This document shows positions 43,759 to 51,717 of a DNA stretch of 64,000 bases, piece by piece. Made by a program: the position numbers and the translations under genes. This DNA is from Dietzia sp. ANT_WB102 (GTDB lineage: Bacteria > Actinomycetota > Actinomycetes > Mycobacteriales > Mycobacteriaceae): the NCBI RefSeq assembly GCF_008369165.1, contig NZ_VOBA01000001.1:434001-498000 (forward strand), in the 5' to 3' direction. The notes under the pieces are model-generated. The model saw only the letters and a list, made by a program, of their open reading frames with translations, made no database searches and had not been told where the DNA came from. Within the stretch, counting starts at the first letter, position 1, and every line of letters begins with the position of its first letter.

Positions 43759-44769
43759 TCACCGAACCTCGGGCAGGACCCGCTCACCGAGCAGCCGAAG
43801 CGACTGCCAGCCCGCCTCGATCGGCATCCCGCCACAGAGCGGGTGGTTTGTGATGAGGCCCAGGTCGCCGTCGCGCACGAGCCTGACGAGCTCGTCAGGG
43901 GTCGCCACCACGTAGACGCCCTCGTCGCGCAGCTCGTCGACCGTGCGCGCGTCGGAATGCACGAAGGAGTTGCGGGTGCCGCCGGCGGGGCCGGCGCCAG
44001 TCTGCCAGGCGCGGTACCCGAGAGCGTCGGCGAGGAGGTGATGACCGTGCCGAGCCCAGAACTCGTCGGGATCCTCGGCGCAGAACACCGTCGCGGGGCC
44101 GGAAACGGGTTCGACGACGAGGCCGGGCCGATGCCCGTGCGCAAGGCATTCCGCGCGGTACAGCGCGGTGAGCTCGGGATCGTCGACCTGCGGCTGGAAA
44201 TGCATGCCGAGTCGCCCGGCTCGCCGAGCAGCCGCCCCACCACCGCCGAGGAAGATGAGGGGGTGGGGATCGGAGAACGGCCGCGGCGTGGGTGAGGATC
44301 GCGGTGATCCGTCCTCCGGGTCATCGCCGACCGGCTCGCCCCGCCAGGCGGCCAGGATGGTCTCCAGCTGGTCGTCGAGACGGGCGCCCCGGGTTCTCCA
44401 CTCGCGTGAGTGCAGCGCGTACTCCACCGGGCGGTAACCGAGCCCGAAGGTGAAACTGACTCGGCCCGACGCGAGGTGGTCGAGCACGGAGATGTCCTCG
44501 GCGAGGCGGACCGGGTCGTAAAGCGGCGCGATCAAGGCCCACACCGTGATGGAGACGCTGCTGGTCACGGCAGCGACCGCCGATGCGGCGATGAGCGGAG
44601 ACGGCAGGTATCCGTCCTCGGAAGCGTGGTGTTCGGAGAGGTTGACGGCGTCGTGGCCGGTCTCCTCCGCGTACCGGGCCATGTCGAGGGCCGCGCGGTA
44701 GCGGTCCCGGCGCTCCCCCGGCCCGGCGCCCGGCGCGCGAAAGTCGAACCGCGTGACAACGTAGACCAT
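43759..44769 (-). CDS. LLM-class flavin-dependent oxidoreductase
   Basis: 336-aa luciferase-like monooxygenase TIM barrel using FMNH2 or F420. Conserved blocks: AVNLSEHHASEDGYLPSPL near residue 45, VSFTFGLGYRPVEY near 110, and HPLIFLGGGGAAARRAGRLG in the central half. The C-terminal half includes the usual ARHGHHLLADALGY and a late MPIEAGWQSLRLLGE. The ATG overlaps the acyl-CoA ligase stop by one base (TGATG), so the pair is co-translated and probably acts on one substrate. F420 versus FMN cannot be told. Confidence 0.87.
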   Translation of the reverse strand: MVYVVTRFDFRAPGAGPGERRDRYRAALDMARYAEETGHDAVNLSEHHASEDGYLPSPLIAASAVAAVTSSVSITVWALIAPLYDPVRLAEDISVLDHLASGRVSFTFGLGYRPVEYALHSREWRTRGARLDDQLETILAAWRGEPVGDDPEDGSPRSSPTPRPFSDPHPLIFLGGGGAAARRAGRLGMHFQPQVDDPELTALYRAECLAHGHRPGLVVEPVSGPATVFCAEDPDEFWARHGHHLLADALGYRAWQTGAGPAGGTRNSFVHSDARTVDELRDEGVYVVATPDELVRLVRDGDLGLITNHPLCGGMPIEAGWQSLRLLGERVLPEVR

Positions 44770-46394
44770 CAGAGTGCACCCACTACGCCCACGCCCAGGC
44801 CCAGCTCGGTGTACGCGGTGCCCCGCTCGTCGCGCTCCCACCAGGAGTCCCCGGCGGCGTCGGCACCGGCGGCTCCCACGCCCTGCTTGATGAGCTCGCG
44901 CTTGAGGATCTTGTTGGTCGCCGTGGTGGGCAGGTCCCCGGCGATGCGGACCCAGCGCGGCCACGCCTTGGGCGACAGGTCCCCCTGCGAGGCGAGAAAC
45001 TGCTCGAACCCGGCGGGGTCCAGCTCGGAGTCGTGCCGGGGCACGATCGCCGCGGCGAGCTGATCCCCCACCCCGCGCGGATCGGGCAGGCCGTAGGCGG
45101 CGACCCGGGAGACCGCCGGGTTGCGAAGAATGATCTCCTCGACGATGCCGGTGGCCATGTTCTCGCCGTCGACGCGCAGCCAGTCCCCGCTGCGGCCGGC
45201 CATGTAGATGAAACCGTCCGCGTCGCGGTAGGCGAGGTCACCCGACCAGTACATCCCGTCCCTCATCCGATCGGATGTCGACGTGTCGTCGTTGTAATAG
45301 CCGGCGAAAAACCCCGCCCCCTCGGTGTTGACGAGTTCGCCCACACACTCGGCGAGGTTGGCCACGGCGCCGTCGTCGTCGTACTCCGCGCGCGGGCATT
45401 CCTCCCCGGTCACGGGGTCGTACACGGCGACCCCCGGGAATGGCACCCCGATCGACTCGAGCGGCGACTCCTCGGTCCGGATGATGATGATCGCCAGCTC
45501 GGTGGAGCCGTACGCGTCCCACACGCGGCAACCGAACCGCTCGGCGAACGCCGGGATGTCCTTGGCCGCGGCCTCGTTGCCGAACGCGGCACGCAGGGTG
45601 GTCTCGGCGTCGTCCGGGCGGGCCGGGGTGTCGAGGATGTAGGCCAGCGGCTTGCCCACATAGTTCATGTACGTCACGCCGTAGCGGCGGATGTCGTCGC
45701 CGAACCGCGTCGCGCTGAATCGGCGGGCCAGCGCCATGGTCGCGCCGGCCGCAATGGCCGGGGAGAAGCCACCCATGATGGCGTTGGAGTGGAACAGCGG
45801 CATCGACAGGTACACCACGTCGTCCGCGGTCAGGGTGAAGTTCTGCGCGAGGTTCTCGCCGGACATCGTCACGGTGAAGTTGCCGACCTGCACCGCCTTC
45901 GGGTCACCCGAGGTGCCCGAGGTGAAGATGAGCATGAACGGGTCCATGGCCTCGACCGCCGGCGGTTCCTGGGGCGCCGTCGACGACGCGACCATCGCCG
46001 CCCACTCGTCGGAGTCGGTGTCGATCACGCTCACCTGGCCGAGGTCTAATCCGTCGAGCAGCGGCCTCAGTTCGGCGTCGGTGAGGATGATCTGGCACTC
46101 CGCCTTGCGGATGTCGCGGGCCAGCCCCTCCCCACGTCGGGTCGCGTTGAGGCCGACGGTGACGTACCCGCCCGCCGCGCCGGCCGCCAACGCGTAGAGC
46201 ATCTCCGGGGTGTTCTCCAGCAGCGTGCTCACGTGTTGCGGGCGCGCGGGGTCCAGCATCCCCGTGACGGCGCCGGCCCGTGCCTCGGCGCCGGCGAGGT
46301 AGTCGCGCCAGGTGATCGAGGTGTCGCCGTAGCGGATCGCGATGGAATCGGAGTCGGCGTGGCGGCGGAGTTGTTCGCGGACGGTGTCGGCCAT
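44769..46394 (-). CDS. AMP-dependent acyl-CoA synthetase/ligase (FadD-type, first copy)
   Basis: 541 aa. ANL-superfamily enzyme forming acyl-AMP then acyl-CoA. ATP-binding P-loop is [15 protein letters not shown] near 175; YGSTELAI is motif A5; [20 protein letters not shown] with [13 protein letters not shown] is the hinge; [12 protein letters not shown] with the catalytic Lys is near the C-terminus. It resembles mycobacterial FadD17-like ligases by eye. Ribosome binding site AAGGA before ATG. It precedes the LLM oxidoreductase. A paralogue is at 60987. Confidence 0.9.
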   Translation of the reverse strand: MADTVREQLRRHADSDSIAIRYGDTSITWRDYLAGAEARAGAVTGMLDPARPQHVSTLLENTPEMLYALAAGAAGGYVTVGLNATRRGEGLARDIRKAECQIILTDAELRPLLDGLDLGQVSVIDTDSDEWAAMVASSTAPQEPPAVEAMDPFMLIFTSGTSGDPKAVQVGNFTVTMSGENLAQNFTLTADDVVYLSMPLFHSNAIMGGFSPAIAAGATMALARRFSATRFGDDIRRYGVTYMNYVGKPLAYILDTPARPDDAETTLRAAFGNEAAAKDIPAFAERFGCRVWDAYGSTELAIIIIRTEESPLESIGVPFPGVAVYDPVTGEECPRAEYDDDGAVANLAECVGELVNTEGAGFFAGYYNDDTSTSDRMRDGMYWSGDLAYRDADGFIYMAGRSGDWLRVDGENMATGIVEEIILRNPAVSRVAAYGLPDPRGVGDQLAAAIVPRHDSELDPAGFEQFLASQGDLSPKAWPRWVRIAGDLPTTATNKILKRELIKQGVGAAGADAAGDSWWERDERGTAYTELGLGVGVVGAL

Positions 46395-46417
46395 GTACAG
46401 ATTCCTTCACGAGGAGG

Positions 46418-46432
46418 GGTGTGATCCACACC
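46418..46432. promoter_or_regulatory. Palindrome upstream of the first acyl-CoA ligase
   Basis: GGTGTG-ATC-CACACC, a perfect 6-3-6 palindrome 24 bp upstream of the ligase ATG, in the 244-bp divergent gap with the alcohol dehydrogenase gene. The position suits a repressor for the ligase-LLM operon; the protein is unknown. Confidence 0.45.
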
Positions 46433-46638
46433 ATAGATGTGTGATCGGACACCCGTCTGTTAATGCGGTGGGCCGATCACGTCACTCCGGACATCATGAG
46501 TTCACCGGCTTCTCGTCATATCTGGGCGCACGCCCCTCCCGCCCCACGACGGCGCAACGCGATCACCACTACTGTGGCGAGCACCTGAATCACCCGAACC
46601 GATCAACCACACCTGACTCGACCCACGGGAGACCACAC

Positions 46639-47697
46639 ATGGACGTCGCCGCCGTAGCCGCCACCGCACCAGACGCACCACTGGAGAAGACCACCATCCG
46701 GCGACGAGACACCGGCCCGGCCGATGTCCTCATCGAGATCGAGTACGCCGGCATCTGTCACTCCGACATCCACCACGTGCGCGGCGAGTGGGGTCAGACC
46801 ACCTACCCGGTGGCGCCCGGGCACGAGATCATCGGCATCGTCCGCGAGATCGGGTCCGAGGTCACCCGGCACGCGGTGGGCGACCGCGTGGGCGTCGGGT
46901 GCCTGGTCGGCGCCTGCCACGAGTGCGCCTCCTGCCAGGCCGGCCAGGAACAGGAGTGTGAGCGCGGGTCGGTCGCGACCTACGGCTCCCCGCTGCCCGA
47001 GGGCGACCCCGAGGGCCCGGTGACGAACGGCGGCTACTCGACCCACATCGTGGTCGAGGAGCCCATGGTGGTGTCGGTGCCGGACGGGCTCGACCCGGCC
47101 GCAGCGGCGCCGCTGCTGTGCGCGGGGATCACCATGTTCTCGCCGCTGCGGCAATGGAACGTCGGCCCCGGCAGCAAGGTCGCGGTGATCGGCATGGGCG
47201 GGCTCGGACACGTCGGGGTGAAGCTCGCCGTCGCGATGGGCGCCGAGGTGACGGTCCTGTCGCAGACCACCTCCAAGCGGGACGATTCGCTGCGGTACGG
47301 CGCCGTCGAGCACTACGCGACCGCCGGCGACGAGGGCAAAGCCACACTCCGCGAGCTCCGTGGCACCTTCGACGTCATCCTCAACACCGTCTCCGCGAGC
47401 CTGCCCCTGGACCGGTTCCTCGCCACGCTCAAGCCGCGCGGGGCGCTGGTCAACATCGGCATCCCGACCGAGCCGATGTCGGTACGGGCTGGGTCCGTCG
47501 CCGCCGGGCGCAGGATCCTGACCGGGTCCATGATCGGGGGGATCCCCGAGACCCAGGAGATGCTCGACTTCTGCGCCGAGCACGGGATCACGGCCGACAT
47601 CGAGCTCATCTCCGCGGACAAGATCAATGAGGCATACGACCGCGTCGTGAGCTCGGACGTCCGGTACCGGTTCGTAATCGACGCCAAGACGTTCTAG
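46639..47697 (+). CDS. Zinc-dependent NADP alcohol dehydrogenase (cinnamyl-alcohol/AdhC type)
   Basis: 352-aa medium-chain dehydrogenase that interconverts aldehydes and alcohols. Catalytic Zn ligands are in [10 protein letters not shown] and PGHEIIG; the structural Zn loop is [20 protein letters not shown]; the Rossmann motif is [25 protein letters not shown] ends the protein in the family manner. Start ATG 46639 with GGAGA upstream. This subgroup prefers NADPH and reduces aldehydes; the physiological aldehyde is unknown. Convergent with the small membrane gene, 9 nt from its stop. Confidence 0.93.
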   Translation: MDVAAVAATAPDAPLEKTTIRRRDTGPADVLIEIEYAGICHSDIHHVRGEWGQTTYPVAPGHEIIGIVREIGSEVTRHAVGDRVGVGCLVGACHECASCQAGQEQECERGSVATYGSPLPEGDPEGPVTNGGYSTHIVVEEPMVVSVPDGLDPAAAAPLLCAGITMFSPLRQWNVGPGSKVAVIGMGGLGHVGVKLAVAMGAEVTVLSQTTSKRDDSLRYGAVEHYATAGDEGKATLRELRGTFDVILNTVSASLPLDRFLATLKPRGALVNIGIPTEPMSVRAGSVAAGRRILTGSMIGGIPETQEMLDFCAEHGITADIELISADKINEAYDRVVSSDVRYRFVIDAKTF

Positions 47698-47706
47698 GGA
47701 ACGGCG

Positions 47707-47937
47707 TCAACGCCAGCCGAGGAACGTCATCCCGAACGCCATCACCGCCCAGACGATGGCGCAGAGGATGACGGTCTCCTTGGTGTACCCGTCGTTCCAC
47801 GAACGGGCGAACAGTCGCTTGAACTCGAGCCATCGACCCGCCCAATAGCCGGTCTCGGGATCGAGAGCCGGGTGTTCGTACGGGCCCTCCCGGTTGCCGA
47901 GTGATTCACGTTGTCCGTCATCGTCCCGCGTCGCCAT
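47707..47937 (-). CDS. Small single-pass membrane protein (possible immunity protein)
   Basis: 76 aa from ATG 47937. A charged N-terminal half (RDDDGQRESLGNREG), then WLEFKRLFARSWNDGY, and a C-terminal hydrophobic helix ETVILCAIVWAVMAFGMTFLG (about residues 54-74). No recognised family. It starts one base after the stop of the WXG/glycine-zipper gene, third in that operon, the position usual for an immunity protein of an exported toxin. The longer in-frame start at 47973 overlaps the neighbour and was rejected. Confidence 0.68.
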   Translation of the reverse strand: MATRDDDGQRESLGNREGPYEHPALDPETGYWAGRWLEFKRLFARSWNDGYTKETVILCAIVWAVMAFGMTFLGWR

Positions 47938-47938
47938 G

Positions 47939-48916
47939 TCACCCGTCCGAACGTTCATCGAATAGCTCTTCATACACTGCGTCGCCGGCTTTCTGCCCCA
48001 GGTAGGTCCCCACGGCAGCGCCTATCCCCGCTCCGATGAACGTGCCCACCGGCCCGAACATCGACCCTGCGACGGCGCCGGCCGCGGCACCACCGAGCAT
48101 CCCGCCACCCAGCGCACCAGTGGTCTCCCATACTGCTTCACCAATCGAGGTCTCTCCCTCGGCGTGGGCTCTCACGCCGTCGTACACCGTGAGCCCGCTG
48201 CCGAGCGGCCCGGCGAATCTACCGAGTCCCCGCAACCCCGGTGCCGCGGCTCTGCCGAAGTCGTCCGGGGCCGGGTTGAGCTTGTGCCTCCCCCGCGTCA
48301 GTGGATCGAGGTCATCAGCGACGTCCGGGTAGCCCCGTGACGCGGCCCCCGTCATCGCGTCCACGCCGCGGCCCGGCCAAGCGTCGTCTGGGCCCGGAAT
48401 CGGCGACCGGTCGACCTCAGGTGGGATCGCGGCGTTGAACCGGGCGGCGATCTGGTCGATCTCCCGTCCGTAGTGCTCATCTAGGGAGCGCACGGTGTCG
48501 ACCGCGGAGCTGATCGCCTCCGCATGCTCATCGACTGTCGATTGCTCGATGTCGTCGCGACTCGACAATGGACGCACCGACGATTCGCTCACCTCGAGTC
48601 CGGCTGCCTCGGCATCGGCGATCCGATTTCTTACTGTCTGAACTGCTGGCCCCAGCGCAGCCTGCGAACTTCGGAGAGCATCAGCCAGATCCTCGAGTCC
48701 GTCAGCCAGCTTGCTGACGTGCGACTTCTCAAGTTCCACGGTGTCGAGGACGGCGTCAGCAGCTTCCCCGTCCCAGCCATCATCCAGCGCCGCCGCCCCG
48801 TCGACCAGGTACCTCCGGATGCCCTCCGACACCGAGCCCTGACGCCCGACCTCGCCGCCAGCGCCCGCCAATGCGGACACGTCCCAACGACGAATTTCGC
48901 CGACTGTATAGCTCAC
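47939..48916 (-). CDS. WXG-like protein with C-terminal glycine zipper (candidate type VII secreted effector)
   Basis: 325 aa. Residues ~1-160 are largely alpha-helical with a WXG turn at W48-D49-G50 (DDGWDGEAADAVLD) between helices, as in WXG100 and related type VII substrates. Residues ~160-265 form a Pro/Gly-rich, less ordered linker. Residues 267-308 are a glycine-zipper membrane segment (GALGGGMLGGAAAGAVAG, then FIGAGIGAAVGTYLG). No YxxxD/E export signal is seen in its tail. The ATG overlaps the EspC-like gene stop as ATGA. Related architectures in other bacteria are membrane-depolarising toxins; function here is inferred. Confidence 0.72.
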   Translation of the reverse strand: MSYTVGEIRRWDVSALAGAGGEVGRQGSVSEGIRRYLVDGAAALDDGWDGEAADAVLDTVELEKSHVSKLADGLEDLADALRSSQAALGPAVQTVRNRIADAEAAGLEVSESSVRPLSSRDDIEQSTVDEHAEAISSAVDTVRSLDEHYGREIDQIAARFNAAIPPEVDRSPIPGPDDAWPGRGVDAMTGAASRGYPDVADDLDPLTRGRHKLNPAPDDFGRAAAPGLRGLGRFAGPLGSGLTVYDGVRAHAEGETSIGEAVWETTGALGGGMLGGAAAGAVAGSMFGPVGTFIGAGIGAAVGTYLGQKAGDAVYEELFDERSDG

Positions 48917-49221
48917 CGCCGGGCCACCGCCCCGAGCAGCGCCGCGAAGTCCTCGTCCTGCGCCTCGAGGAACCGGTGGGCCTGGGCGGCGAACTCCGCC
49001 AGCCCGCCCAGTCGACCCGAACTCCGGGCCGCGAACACCGCTGCCGCGCCGCAGGCCCGGTCCAGGGCCTGCTCGATTGCCGACCCACCTAGAAGTGCCG
49101 CCCCGACTTCCGTTGTGACGTGCGGGAACGTCACACCTGCCGCCTGATCCCCGGCAGTGCGGAACACCGAGACCGCACTCGCGATCTTCTCAGCATCTGC
49201 TCTGATCGTCCCGTCGGGCAC
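48913..49221 (-). CDS. EspC/DUF2580-like type VII secretion-associated protein
   Basis: 102 aa, helical throughout, Ala-rich with no signal peptide. SSGRLGGLAEFAAQAHRFLE and the preceding GAALLGGSAIEQALDRAC match the ESX-associated EspC/DUF2580 pattern of small type VII partners. GTG start at 49221, with GAGGAGG as strong ribosome binding site. First gene of the three-gene module and overlaps the WXG gene, so both are co-translated, as with paired ESX substrates. No ESX machinery genes lie in the window. Confidence 0.72.
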   Translation of the reverse strand: MPDGTIRADAEKIASAVSVFRTAGDQAAGVTFPHVTTEVGAALLGGSAIEQALDRACGAAAVFAARSSGRLGGLAEFAAQAHRFLEAQDEDFAALLGAVARR

Positions 49222-49279
49222 GAGCCCTCCTCGTCGTCATTCCGGCCCATCGCCGGACCGCCACCTTCCGCCCTCACGA

Positions 49280-49324
49280 TGTACGACGCGCACCCCACCC
49301 CAATCGGTTCCGCCGTGTCGTACA
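49280..49324. promoter_or_regulatory. Inverted repeat TGTACGAC / GTCGTACA before the HD gene
   Basis: Perfect 8-bp arms at 49280-49287 and 49317-49324, 29 bp apart, in the 209-bp divergent gap between the EspC-like gene and the HD gene. Possibly two half-operators; no known regulator. Confidence 0.35.
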
Positions 49325-49430
49325 CGTGGTGTCTACTCAGGGCGTGGAGGGACGGCCGGTTACACACCGTCCCCCGCTCGATCCGGTGGCGTCGCCCGAC
49401 ACCGGTATCTCTCCCCACGAGGAGTGCACC

Positions 49431-50021
49431 ATGCCGCTTACCTGGACCCCCACCATCGACCGCGCGCTCGCGGTCGCTGCCCGCTGCCACGCTGGTCAGA
49501 CCCGCAAGGACGACCCGACGCCCTACATCGCCCACCCGGTCGCCGTGGCGCTGATTGTCTCCGACTTCACCGACGACGAGGACGTGGCGGTCGCGGCGCT
49601 GCTCCACGACGTCTTGGAGGACGTACCCCCGTCCGTGTACTCGGCCGCGGATATGACCGCGGAATTCGGCGAGCGGGTCGCCGAACTTGTCCGCGGCGTC
49701 TCGGAGGAGAAGACCGCCGGCGAGGAGACCCCGCCGTGGCGGGTGCGCAAGGAGGGCTACCTCGCGCGCCTGGCCGAGGACTCACCCGACTGCCTGCTCA
49801 TCTCGGCCGCCGACAAGATCCACAACCTCCGCTCGATGGTTTCCGCACACGACAAGCTGGGCGACGACATGTGGGCCATCTTCAACGCGGGGCCGGAGGA
49901 GAAGCTCTGGTTCTATCGCGCGATCGCCGACGCCGTGGCCGAACGACTCGGTGACTGTGCTGCCTCGCGGGAGCTCCGCCGGGCCGTGGACGACGTGGCC
50001 GCCCTCGCTCCGGTGGGGTGA
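49431..50021 (+). CDS. HD-domain hydrolase (ppGpp hydrolase / MESH1-like)
   Basis: 196-aa metal-dependent phosphohydrolase. The HD domain is nearly the whole protein: ARCHAGQTRKDDPTPYIAHP, VAVAALLHDVLEDVPP (HD-ED signature near residue 60) and SAADKIHNLRSMV. This matches the small (p)ppGpp hydrolases or related nucleotidases rather than full RelA/SpoT; the synthetase domain is absent. GAGGAG precedes ATG 49431. 4 nt before the next gene; co-transcribed. Confidence 0.82.
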   Translation: MPLTWTPTIDRALAVAARCHAGQTRKDDPTPYIAHPVAVALIVSDFTDDEDVAVAALLHDVLEDVPPSVYSAADMTAEFGERVAELVRGVSEEKTAGEETPPWRVRKEGYLARLAEDSPDCLLISAADKIHNLRSMVSAHDKLGDDMWAIFNAGPEEKLWFYRAIADAVAERLGDCAASRELRRAVDDVAALAPVG

Positions 50022-50025
50022 CACA

Positions 50026-50883
50026 GTGCGCGACCAGCTCTCCGGACCGGGCAGCGCTTCGCTGCGCCCGGCGGAAGATCCCTGGGCCGATTTCGAGAAC
50101 ACGCTCGCCGGACACCTCCGGAGGCCGGAGACATCCGGAGCGATGGAATTCAGCGCTCCGTCCGACGCGTGCGGTGGGCGCGGACGGTGCGTGGTCCAGC
50201 TCGCGCCGGAGGGCGGGACCGCGTGGGTGACCGTTCGTCACGCCGGGCACCCCCTCGTCGAGGAAATGGTCGAGCAGACCACTCCCACCGCTCCCGTCCC
50301 CATCGCCCGGGCGGTCGTCACCGCGTGCCGCGACCGGCTCGGGCTGCCTCATCCGCAACTGCTCACCCTGCGATGCCAGGGCACGGTCGGTCGCCACACC
50401 GGGGCGCTACGGCTGCTGCGCTCCGACTCCGTCCCCGTCGGCAATGATCCCGCCGATTACCCGAACGCCATCGATGTGGCGGTCGAGGTCGAGGACCACG
50501 AGGACGCCCGCGAGCGCGTCGAGGCGATCATCGAGAGGGTCACCGGACGACCCTGTGTGGTCGACGAGAGCGGCAGCCTCACCTTTGACCACGTCGGTCA
50601 CCAGATTTCCGTCTCGTTCCCCGAGGACGAGCCGTACGCCCGCGTATGGGCGTGGGTCGTGCGGGGTGTCCGCTCCCGATCCGACGCCGCCCTCGAGGTG
50701 GCGCGGCTCAACCGCGATGACGATCAGACATCGTGGATCCTCGACGGCCGACACGTCCTGCGGCGGACCACGGTGCCGGTCGCCCCACTACTGCCCCGCC
50801 ATGCCCAGGCCGCGCTCGAGCATTTCCTGTTCACGTTCGCCTCGACTCGGAACGGAATCGCCGCGAGACTCGGGCCCCGGTAA
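50026..50883 (+). CDS. YbjN / TY-Chap domain protein
   Basis: 285 aa from GTG 50026. The C-terminal ~140 residues resemble YbjN/Tir-chaperone-like folds common in actinobacteria: RSRSDAALEVARLNRDDDQT, WILDGRHVLRRTTVPVAPL and HAQAALEHFLFTFA. The N-terminal half is of unknown fold. These proteins are thought to bind partners rather than catalyse; some associate with type VII or stress systems. Four nt after the HD gene. An in-frame start at 49687 lies inside the HD gene and was rejected. Confidence 0.65.
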   Translation: MRDQLSGPGSASLRPAEDPWADFENTLAGHLRRPETSGAMEFSAPSDACGGRGRCVVQLAPEGGTAWVTVRHAGHPLVEEMVEQTTPTAPVPIARAVVTACRDRLGLPHPQLLTLRCQGTVGRHTGALRLLRSDSVPVGNDPADYPNAIDVAVEVEDHEDARERVEAIIERVTGRPCVVDESGSLTFDHVGHQISVSFPEDEPYARVWAWVVRGVRSRSDAALEVARLNRDDDQTSWILDGRHVLRRTTVPVAPLLPRHAQAALEHFLFTFASTRNGIAARLGPR

Positions 50884-50912
50884 GGGGGCTGGAGCCGCCG
50901 GGGCACGGTCCT

Positions 50913-51581
50913 CTACCCCGTCCAGAAGACCGCCATCGGCTGGCTCGAGATGAGCTCACCGCCCTGATAGATCCGCATCCCCGATGAGTCGATCGAGTAA
51001 AGCACGTCATTGTTGGTCACCACCGCCGAGTCACCGGAGACGGCGGGGTCGTCGACCTCGACGCCGGCGCCGCCCGACGAGCCGCGGTAGTAATAACGGC
51101 CGTTGTCCGGGTTAATGCAGATCGAGAACGACGCCTGAGTCGTGCGACCGATCATCGCGGCGGGGTCACCGGCATTACACCTCGCCTGACGATTGTCGAC
51201 CCATCCGGAGGAGTCCGCGCCAGCGGGATAACCCACCGTCCGGGGAGAGCGGGGCGCAGGTGCCTCGCGGGTGACGGTGACGGTCTCGCGTTCCGGCGCC
51301 GTGGAGTAGGCGGTCTCCGTCACCGGGGGCTGCGCCGGCATCGAGGACGACGACGAGGCAGCCCCCGCTTGACCAGACTCGCCGCCGGACACACCGCCCG
51401 GGCGTAGGAAGAGGTAGGCGATCGCACCGAGCAGGGCAATCGCCAGGATTGCCAGAACGGTGATGAGCGCGAGAACCGGGCCGGAGCTCCCGCGCTGCGG
51501 CTCGGATCGATACCCGGGCCCCTGCCATTCTTGCTGCGGTGGTTGCGATCCTGCTGCTCGGTTGTCCCAGCCGTACGACAT
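50913..51581 (-). CDS. Single-pass membrane protein with extracytoplasmic domain, function unknown
   Basis: 222 aa. A Gln/Pro/Gly-rich cytosolic N-terminus (~35 residues), one membrane helix (VLALITVLAILAIALLGAIA, ~36-60), a Ser/Pro-rich linker with threonines, then an external domain of ~100 residues with two Cys (NRQARCN, FSICIN) that may be bridged. SVSVSS-type and NNDVLYSIDSSGMRIYQGG elements suggest a beta-rich fold. The domain is typical of mycolata cell-surface proteins of unknown role. Convergent with the YbjN-like gene. Confidence 0.6.
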   Translation of the reverse strand: MSYGWDNRAAGSQPPQQEWQGPGYRSEPQRGSSGPVLALITVLAILAIALLGAIAYLFLRPGGVSGGESGQAGAASSSSSMPAQPPVTETAYSTAPERETVTVTREAPAPRSPRTVGYPAGADSSGWVDNRQARCNAGDPAAMIGRTTQASFSICINPDNGRYYYRGSSGGAGVEVDDPAVSGDSAVVTNNDVLYSIDSSGMRIYQGGELISSQPMAVFWTG

Positions 51582-51717
51582 AGGCGGTGTCCCCTCGTTT
51601 CGCGCTGCCCCGGGTGGGCCGGTCTGACAGGACGGTAGCAGCGCTGCCTGACACCGTCAGCAGCGATAAGAGACCGTCCATCCCGGAATTGTCGGACCCG
51701 TGGGGCACCATGGCGGT

